Positions 1 to 5,561 of a stretch of 7,214 nt of DNA are shown here, piece by piece. Within the stretch, counting starts at the first letter, position 1. Each line of letters begins with the position of its first letter. The notes under the pieces were generated by a model. The model saw only the letters and a program-made list of their open reading frames with translations. It was not told where the DNA came from and ran no database searches. Origin of the DNA: Acidimicrobiaceae bacterium (lineage in GTDB: Bacteria > Actinomycetota > Acidimicrobiia > Acidimicrobiales > Ilumatobacteraceae); the NCBI GenBank assembly GCA_006515795.1, contig VFMC01000142.1:1-7214 (forward strand). The letters run 5' to 3'. The position numbers were made by a program, and so were the translations under genes.

Positions 1-1131
1 GCTCGACTGTTCGGACTCCGGGTCGCCGGAGGATGGGGAACACGAGCAAGCCGCACCTCAGCACGGGCACAGGTGGTCGGGGTGGCGGGGGCGATCGCGC
101 TGGTCGTCGCCGTGGCGACGTGGTCGGCGGCCGCCCACCACGTCAGCGCCCACCCGCGCCTGTGGGGCACGACGTGGGACGTGACGGTCGGAATCAACGA
201 GGAGGCTTTTGCTTTTGCGGAGGACATGTTGCCAATCGTGTCCGACCTGAGCGATCGCATGACGAGAGACGGCTCGCTGGTGACAGGGCTCGCTGCGGTG
301 CGGGTAGGCACCGTCACCATCGATGGTCATCAGCTGGAGGCCACGGTGATCGACACCCGCCGCGGCTCGATCTGGCCACCGGTCGTGCACGGACGCGAAG
401 CCAGAGCGCCCGACGAGATCGACGCCGGCCGTGGCATCGTCAGCCGGGCAGGCTGGAAGCTCGGCGCCTCGCTGCCCGTAGGCGCGACGTCGGTCCGCCT
501 CGTCGGTGAGGTCGTCGTCCAGGAGCTCGGCAACGGCCTGTTCGGGGAGACTGTCGTGATGTCGCCTGCGGCGCTCGAGCGGATAGGAGGCTTCGACAAC
601 ACGAACAGCTCCTATCTGTTCGTCGACCTCGCTCGAGGTGTCTCGACCGATGCGCTCGCGACCGAGCTCGGCGATCAGTTCGAGATCGTCGATCCCGGGC
701 CGCCGTCACCGGTGCTCGGGATCGGGGCCATCGGCTCTGTCGACGAGCTGCTGCTCGCCTTCATCGCTGCTCTCGGTTTGGCCGCGCTCGTGCACGGTGT
801 CCAAACGGCCGCCCGACAGCGGCGGCGCGATCACGCCGTGCTACGCGCCATCGGTGCTCGATCGCACTTCATCGCCTCGGCCACGGCGTGGCAGACCGCG
901 TTCACGGTCGGCTCCGGCGCACTCGTGGGCATCCCCGTCGGATGGGTGCTTGGCCGACTGGTGTGGAGCCGTACGGCCAGCGGGATGGGTGTGGTGGTCG
1001 CCTACCCGTCACCGGTTCAAGTGCTCGCCGCCATCGCAGCCGCGACGCTCGCGGTCGCCGCCATCGTCGCCATCGCCCTCGGGACGATGGCGGCGAGATG
1101 GTCGTCCACCCGCTCGTTGCGGCAGGAATGA
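1..1131 (+). CDS. FtsX/MacB-type ABC transporter permease, C-terminal part (5' end outside window)
   Basis: Membrane subunit of an ABC transporter, without an ATPase domain. The frame is open from base 1 with no stop. Residues 4-24, upstream of the first possible GTG at 73, already match the second permease (L-F-G-x-R-V-A-x-G-W, then A-R-A), so the gene starts before the window and GTG 73 is not the real start. Visible are 376 residues: a membrane helix at about 25-44, an extracytoplasmic domain at about 45-245 (with W-P-P and F-G-E-T-V motifs shared with the next gene), then an FtsX core of three helices at about 250-270, 295-320 and 335-358. The segment R-D-H-A-V-L-R-A-I-G-A (277-287) is the cytoplasmic coupling stretch typical of the family. 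This matches the second half of a double FtsX permease, so the full protein is probably about 750-850 residues. Its TGA overlaps the next ATG. The family is clear; the substrate is unknown. Confidence 0.88.
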   Translation, partial: ARLFGLRVAGGWGTRASRTSARAQVVGVAGAIALVVAVATWSAAAHHVSAHPRLWGTTWDVTVGINEEAFAFAEDMLPIVSDLSDRMTRDGSLVTGLAAVRVGTVTIDGHQLEATVIDTRRGSIWPPVVHGREARAPDEIDAGRGIVSRAGWKLGASLPVGATSVRLVGEVVVQELGNGLFGETVVMSPAALERIGGFDNTNSSYLFVDLARGVSTDALATELGDQFEIVDPGPPSPVLGIGAIGSVDELLLAFIAALGLAALVHGVQTAARQRRRDHAVLRAIGARSHFIASATAWQTAFTVGSGALVGIPVGWVLGRLVWSRTASGMGVVVAYPSPVQVLAAIAAATLAVAAIVAIALGTMAARWSSTRSLRQE

Positions 1132-3395
1132 GCGTGCTGCAGGTGGGATCGACAGGCGCGATCACGATGTGGGTGCGGTCGCAAATCCGCCGCGACTGGC
1201 GTGCGTTGACACTGATTGCCCTCAGCGTGGCCATCGCCGGCGGGTTCGCGATGACCGCGGGGATCGGTGCCCGGCGAGCTGCGTCGACCTGGGACCAGTT
1301 CCTGACGCGAACGAACATGCCCGACGTGGCCAAGGAGGTGCTGTCCTCCGAGTCGGGCGCCGCGCTCGCCGAGCTCCGTTCACGTGAGGGAGTGACGAGC
1401 GCGGTGCGGATGAGCTACATGTCCGTCGGGCTCGAGGGCGCCGAACCCACGGGAGCATTCGTTGGGCGCGACCCTGGGTTCGGTACCGAGATCTACCGCC
1501 CCGTCGTCGTGTCCGGCAGGGCCGCCGATCCAACGCGCGCCGACGAGTTCACGATCAACCCGGTGATGGCCGAGAGCGCCGGGCTGCGCCCCGGTGAGCG
1601 TGTGATCATCGTCTCGCCCGACGATGTGGTGCACCAGCCGGCGACCATGGTCGGAATCACCGTCGGAGCTTTCGACACAGGTGTGAATGGCGGCACGCAG
1701 GGAATGCTGCTCACCCCGGCGTTCGGTGCCAAGTGGTTCGCCGCCTACTTCGCCGCGCTGCCCGCCACGACCCAGGCCGCCTATCGCGACGCCCTGCTGG
1801 CGCAGGTGGCCGCCCCCCACACCACAGCGCAACTGCTTGGCGAGCAGTACGTCGGTGGCACCGACCTCGCCGGCGACGATGTCACCGCAGCACTCGGCGC
1901 CGAGGGCACGGCGTACACCGTGTTGGCGGTGGTGGCCGCACTCGGCACGCTGATCGCCATTGGGCAGGTCGTCAGCCGGCGCGTGCGCCGCCGCGCCGTA
2001 CAGGCGCCGACCCTTGCCGCCATGGGGCTAGCGGTCGGCGCACTGCTCGTTCCGGTGGTGGCATACCTGGCCAGCCCGCTCACCGGTCGAGGGCTCGTGG
2101 CCCAGGTCGACCCGAACCGCGCCCACGTCACGGACACGCTCGTGATGGCCGGTGGCACTGTTGCCGGGTTCATCGTCCTCGTCGGTGTGGCAGTGGCGGC
2201 AGCCTGGCGGGCCTATGCCCGACCCGGTCACGAGTCCGCCCGAACCAGGGCGAACCTCATGCTGCCCGGTCCCGCCGGCATGTTCGGCGGCCGAGTGGCT
2301 GCCGGCTGGGTGGGAAGGTCGGATCGGGCGGCGGCCCGCGCCCATGTGGCCTTGTCGACGTTGGCGGTCGCCTCCGTGACCGCCACGCTGGTGTGGTCCG
2401 GTGCCGCAGGGCACGCGGTCGCCACACCGGCCCGATACGGGGCAACTTGGGATGCCGCCGTGATCCCGGCCGCCGACGGGCCAGACGATCTCGACTCGGT
2501 GAAGATAATCGACGATGCCCAGGCTCGACTCACCGCCCATCCCGGCATCGGCTCGGTGCTCGGACGCGGCGTGGCAGGCATGGTCGAGACCGACAGCGAG
2601 CGGATCGAGGTGCTGCAGATCGACCGGGCGGCCGGGTCATGGTGGCCGCCCCTGCTGGCCGGCCGCGTGCCAGAGAACCCCTATGAGATCACGGTGGGTA
2701 GTCGAGTGCTCGATACCGGCGTCCGCTTGGGCGATCAGGTGGTGATCGGCGGCGGGTCCTTCACCGTCGTCGGCGAACATGTTGCATCGACGTGGTCCAA
2801 CGGCGATTTCGGGGAGACGGTGGCGACGACCGGTAACGCGGTCGCGCAGTCCGATCTCGACGTTCCGACCGCCGTCATGTGGGTGGGGCTCGGTCACGAT
2901 GCCTCGCTCGAGCAGTTGGCCACCATCGTCGGCGACGCCGTCGAGGTGCGCGGCGCCACCGAAGTGCAGCCCAGCCAAGTCACCAACCTCGCCGGGATCG
3001 GCAGGCTCGATGAGCTGCTGCTGCTCGTGTGCGTCCTCCTCGCGTTCGCCACCCTCGCCAACGGCATCGTCATCGCGACAAAGCCTCGCCAACGCGACCA
3101 CGCGACCATGCGAGCCCTTGGCGCGGCCCCGTCCGCCGTCGCCGGCTCGGTGTTGTGGCACACGACGATCGTCACCGCGATCGGCGGAGTCGTCGGAGTG
3201 TCGCTGGGGGTGATCGCGGGTGCCATGGCGTGGCGGCACACGGCGCACACCGCCTTGATAGGTGGCGCGCTCCATCGACCTGGCGTTGTTGTGTTCGTGG
3301 TGCTGACGATGCTGTTCGCGATGGGTCTGCTCGTCGCCGGGGCGGCGGGTGCCGGCGCGGTTCGCCGCAGTCGCGCCCGCCTCTCGATCGAGTAG
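1128..3395 (+). CDS. FtsX/MacB-type ABC transporter permease with two FtsX halves
   Basis: Complete 755-residue permease, paralogous to the preceding gene. Order: helix 1 at about 27-47 followed by a G-A-R-R turn; ectodomain 1 at about 50-260; helices at 264-283, 301-316 and 340-360; then a second half beginning near M385 (F-G-G-R-V-A-A-G-W) with a helix at 408-428, ectodomain 2 at 429-625, and helices near 630-650, 670-695 and 715-740. The second FtsX core carries R-D-H-A-T-M-R-A-L-G-A, the usual coupling segment. The first core lacks the equivalent stretch after G300. No ATPase motifs are present, so it needs a partner; the ATPase at 4824 is the obvious candidate. ATG 1128 overlaps the previous stop (ATGA), with AGGA directly before it. 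ATG 1167 (M-W-V-R-S-Q) is an alternative that fits the family's usual N-terminus better. The open frame extends upstream to 888, but that part lies inside the previous gene and is not used. It could act in export, lipoprotein transfer or mechanotransmission; the substrate cannot be read from the sequence. Confidence 0.9.
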   Translation: MSVLQVGSTGAITMWVRSQIRRDWRALTLIALSVAIAGGFAMTAGIGARRAASTWDQFLTRTNMPDVAKEVLSSESGAALAELRSREGVTSAVRMSYMSVGLEGAEPTGAFVGRDPGFGTEIYRPVVVSGRAADPTRADEFTINPVMAESAGLRPGERVIIVSPDDVVHQPATMVGITVGAFDTGVNGGTQGMLLTPAFGAKWFAAYFAALPATTQAAYRDALLAQVAAPHTTAQLLGEQYVGGTDLAGDDVTAALGAEGTAYTVLAVVAALGTLIAIGQVVSRRVRRRAVQAPTLAAMGLAVGALLVPVVAYLASPLTGRGLVAQVDPNRAHVTDTLVMAGGTVAGFIVLVGVAVAAAWRAYARPGHESARTRANLMLPGPAGMFGGRVAAGWVGRSDRAAARAHVALSTLAVASVTATLVWSGAAGHAVATPARYGATWDAAVIPAADGPDDLDSVKIIDDAQARLTAHPGIGSVLGRGVAGMVETDSERIEVLQIDRAAGSWWPPLLAGRVPENPYEITVGSRVLDTGVRLGDQVVIGGGSFTVVGEHVASTWSNGDFGETVATTGNAVAQSDLDVPTAVMWVGLGHDASLEQLATIVGDAVEVRGATEVQPSQVTNLAGIGRLDELLLLVCVLLAFATLANGIVIATKPRQRDHATMRALGAAPSAVAGSVLWHTTIVTAIGGVVGVSLGVIAGAMAWRHTAHTALIGGALHRPGVVVFVVLTMLFAMGLLVAGAAGAGAVRRSRARLSIE

Positions 3396-3415
3396 CGAAG
3401 CAACGGTGTGGCTGG

Positions 3416-3466
3416 CACCACCACGCGACACAGGCCCACGCCCTCGCCCTGCAGGCCGCGGTGGTG
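3416..3466. repeat. Imperfect inverted repeat upstream of the cyclase gene
   Basis: The left arm CACCAC-CA-CGCG (3416-3427) pairs with the right arm CGCG-GTGGTG (3457-3466). This gives ten base pairs with a two-base bulge and a 29-base loop. The loop contains the 8-base palindrome CCTGCAGG at 3448-3455. No run of T follows, so it is not a standard intrinsic terminator. It could be an operator, an RNA hairpin limiting read-through from the permease genes, or chance in GC-rich DNA. Confidence 0.35.
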
Positions 3467-3472
3467 TTGAAT
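3467..3472 (+). promoter_or_regulatory. Possible -10 element for a leaderless cyclase transcript
   Basis: TTGAAT lies eight bases before ATG 3481 and shares T at position 1 and A-A-T at the last three positions with TATAAT-like boxes, in an otherwise very GC-rich gap. Its spacing would put the transcript start at or next to the A of the ATG, as in leaderless actinobacterial genes. This fits the absence of a recognisable Shine-Dalgarno sequence there. The matching -35 region (about 3444-3449, TCGCCC) is poor, so the call is weak. Confidence 0.25.
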
Positions 3473-3480
3473 CGTTCTGC

Positions 3481-4827
3481 ATGGGACCGATCACGGTGTT
3501 CGTCGCCGACGACAGCGTCTTCATCCGCGAAGGGGTGAAGGCGATGCTCGCGCGCCAGCACGATCTCGAGATCGTCGGCGAGGCCGCGGATCATGACGGT
3601 CTTGTCGACGGGGCGGAGGCGGCCGCACCCAACGTCGTGGTGAGTGACATCCGCATGCCCCCCAACTTCCACCGCGAGGGCATCGAGGCGTGCAAGCTGA
3701 TCCGCAAGCGCCATCCCGGCACGGGCATCGTCATCCTCAGCCAGTACGACGACCCCGACTACGCGATCGCGCTGCTCTCCGAGGGTGCCGCCGGGTACGC
3801 GTATCTGTTGAAGGATCGCATTGCCGAAGGCGACCAGCTCGCTCGGGCGATCCGCGAAGTCGCGTCCGGTGGCTCGATGCTCGATCCCGCTGTGGTGAGC
3901 GCGCTGATCAGTCCCGTTCGCCGCACAGGTGGCCTCGATGCCGAGGACGACGTTCTGCTGGAGATGGTGGCCGAGGGCAAACCGATCAAGGCCATCGCCG
4001 CGGCGACGAAGTCCACGCCGGGCGCCGTCGAAGCTCGCGTCGAGAGCCTCTTCGTTCGCCTGGCGGAGGGCGTTTCCGCTGGTACGGCCGGAGCCCTCGA
4101 CCGGCTCAAACGGATCCATGCGGCGATCGTGTTGCGTGAGGAGCAGGGCGAGTCGTTGTCGCGACTCCTGCCGACAGGCGTGGCCGATCGGATCCGTGCC
4201 CGTGGCGCGCACCCCGGTGACAGCGAGGAGCTCAACGTCACCGTCCTCATGAGCGACATCCGTGGCTACTCGACGATCAGTGAGAGCACCGACCCCTCGC
4301 TGCTGGCTCAGCAACTCAACCGTCACCGCGCCGAGATGAACAAGGCCATCCTCGACGCCGGTGGCACCGTGATGCAGTACGTCGGCGACGCGGTGATGGC
4401 CGTGTTCGGAGCGCCCGAGCCGTCCGCCGATCACGCCGACCGGGCTCTCGTCGCCGCCCACGCCATGCACGCCGCTCAAGCGGTCGTCAACAGCGAATGG
4501 GTTCGTGAAGGACTGGCGCCGTTCCCGCTGGGTATCGGCCTGTCGACGGGCGATGTTGCCGCCGCCCTCCTCGGCTCCGAGGAGCGGTTGGAGTACACGG
4601 TGGTGGGCGACGCGGTGAACCTGAGCCAGCGTCTCCAGCAGTTCGCCGCCGATGGCGAGATCGTGGTGAGTGACGTGACGTGGGACGAGCTCTCTGTGAA
4701 GCCCGAGGCCGAGGATCTCGGCCCGCATCTCGTGAAGGGCCGCTCGACGCCGGTGCAGCCGCGCAAGATCGCAACAGACACTCACCGCGCGACCGGATCG
4801 GTCGCAAGCCAGGGGGCAGCAACATGA
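3481..4827 (+). CDS. Response regulator fused to a class III adenylate/guanylate cyclase, with a LuxR-like middle domain
   Basis: A soluble 448-residue signalling protein predicted to make a cyclic nucleotide under phosphorylation control. Residues 1-125 are a NarL-type receiver: acidic pair D10/D11, phospho-acceptor D56 in S-D-I-R-M-P-P, switch S87, Y106 and K111. Residues 152-197 align with a LuxR/GerE helix-turn-helix (A-E-G at 164-166, I-A at 172-173, A-V-E at 182-184, S-L-F-V-R-L at 189-194) but lack several consensus residues. A helical linker at 200-245 contains L-L-P-T-G-V-A-D-R-I, the transducer element common before cyclases. The cyclase (about 250-435) keeps metal ligands D259 and D303, T373 (class IIIb position), and transition-state N380 and R384. 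The usual substrate lysine is Q299. ATG 3481 is chosen because the receiver begins immediately after it. The TGA overlaps the ATPase ATG. The likely kinase partner is encoded two genes downstream. Cyclase identity is firm; whether it makes cAMP or cGMP, and whether the helix-turn-helix binds DNA, is open. Confidence 0.93.
   Translation: MGPITVFVADDSVFIREGVKAMLARQHDLEIVGEAADHDGLVDGAEAAAPNVVVSDIRMPPNFHREGIEACKLIRKRHPGTGIVILSQYDDPDYAIALLSEGAAGYAYLLKDRIAEGDQLARAIREVASGGSMLDPAVVSALISPVRRTGGLDAEDDVLLEMVAEGKPIKAIAAATKSTPGAVEARVESLFVRLAEGVSAGTAGALDRLKRIHAAIVLREEQGESLSRLLPTGVADRIRARGAHPGDSEELNVTVLMSDIRGYSTISESTDPSLLAQQLNRHRAEMNKAILDAGGTVMQYVGDAVMAVFGAPEPSADHADRALVAAHAMHAAQAVVNSEWVREGLAPFPLGIGLSTGDVAAALLGSEERLEYTVVGDAVNLSQRLQQFAADGEIVVSDVTWDELSVKPEAEDLGPHLVKGRSTPVQPRKIATDTHRATGSVASQGAAT
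4811..4816 (+). promoter_or_regulatory. Ribosome binding site for the ABC ATPase gene
   Basis: AGGGGG lies seven bases before ATG 4824, within the last codons of the cyclase gene. It is the clearest Shine-Dalgarno sequence in the window and it fixes the ATPase start. The ATPase may therefore be translated more strongly than its overlapping neighbours, which lack such a site. Confidence 0.7.
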
Positions 4828-5561
4828 CCATCAGCGAACCCATGCTCGACATCACGCCAGTCGGTCGAGACCTCGTTGTCGACGTGAGCCAGGTGTTCCG
4901 CACGTTCGACCAGGACACCGCTCCCGTGCGCGCCCTGCGCGGCGCCGATCTCGACGTCGTGCGGGGCGCGTTCGTCGCCGTGATGGGACCGTCGGGGTGT
5001 GGCAAGTCGACGCTGCTGAACATCGTCGCCGGCCTCGACGTGCCCGACGAGGGTGAAGTGTCCGTCGCCGGCCAGGCGCTCGTCGGCAAGACGGAGAGCG
5101 AGTTGGCAATCATGCGCCGCAAGCACATCGGGATCGTGTTCCAGTTCTTCAACCTGCTCGAAGGCATGACGGCGCTCGAGAACGTGCTGATGCCGGCGCT
5201 CATCGCCGGTCGCAAGCGCAAGGCCGCCGAGACCAGGGCCCGTGACCTGCTCGACCTGCTCGGCATCGGCGACAAGGCCAAGCAGTCGCCGGCCGCGCTG
5301 TCGGGCGGGCAGCGTCAGCGGCTGGCGATCGCCAGGGCGCTGGCGAACGAGCCGACCCTGCTGCTGGCCGACGAGCCGACGGGCGCGCTCGATTCCGAGG
5401 GCGGCGAAGAAGTGCTCGAGCTGTTCGCCCGGCTGCACTCCGGGGGCCAGACGATCCTCCTCGTCACCCACGACCAGCCCGTGGCCGACGCGGCCCAGCG
5501 CATCGTGCACATGAAGGACGGCCGTGTATCCGACGACGGCCGTCCGGCCGCCAGCGAGTGA
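4824..5561 (+). CDS. ABC transporter ATP-binding protein, LolD/MacB type
   Basis: A cytoplasmic ATPase of 245 residues, the usual length for ATPases that drive FtsX/MacB-type permeases. All nucleotide-binding motifs are intact: Walker A G-P-S-G-C-G-K-S-T (55-63), Q-loop Q107 in F-Q-F-F-N-L-L, signature L-S-G-G-Q (159-163), Walker B L-L-L-A-D-E with D183 and catalytic E184, D-loop A-L-D-S (188-191) and H-loop H216. The F-Q-x-F-N-L-L and A-D-E-P-T-G-A-L-D wording is characteristic of the LolD/MacB/FtsE branch. It has a strong ribosome binding site and overlaps the cyclase stop (ATGA), and its own TGA overlaps the kinase GTG. The two permeases encoded upstream lack an ATPase and are the likely partners, although the cyclase gene separates them. 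It could also serve a permease encoded outside the window. The frame remains open upstream to 4680, but that stretch lies within the cyclase gene. Confidence 0.96.
   Translation: MTISEPMLDITPVGRDLVVDVSQVFRTFDQDTAPVRALRGADLDVVRGAFVAVMGPSGCGKSTLLNIVAGLDVPDEGEVSVAGQALVGKTESELAIMRRKHIGIVFQFFNLLEGMTALENVLMPALIAGRKRKAAETRARDLLDLLGIGDKAKQSPAALSGGQRQRLAIARALANEPTLLLADEPTGALDSEGGEEVLELFARLHSGGQTILLVTHDQPVADAAQRIVHMKDGRVSDDGRPAASE

Noticed and set aside
73..75. GTG 73 as the start of the first permease
   Set aside because: Codons 1-72 are open and encode residues conserved with the equivalent region of the second permease, so the gene extends upstream of the window.
888..1127. Upstream extension of the second permease frame to 888
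   Set aside because: These 80 codons lie inside the first permease's conserved FtsX core and translate to an Arg/Gly-rich shadow. The ATGA overlap at 1128 and the family N-terminus support a start at 1128 or 1167.
3396..3466. Intrinsic terminator after the second permease
   Set aside because: The inverted repeat has a 29-base loop and no following T-run, so it does not meet the pattern of an intrinsic terminator.
2637..3524. Minus-strand open frame of 295 codons across the end of the second permease and the intergenic gap
   Set aside because: Low-complexity Arg/His/Gly translation, no motif, and antisense to clear coding sequence with intact FtsX features.
3172..4785. Long open frame on the minus strand opposite the cyclase gene (537 codons)
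   Set aside because: Its translation is a His/Arg/Gly-rich shadow with no recognisable domain, and it runs through two well-supported + strand genes. Long antisense frames are expected in GC-rich coding DNA.
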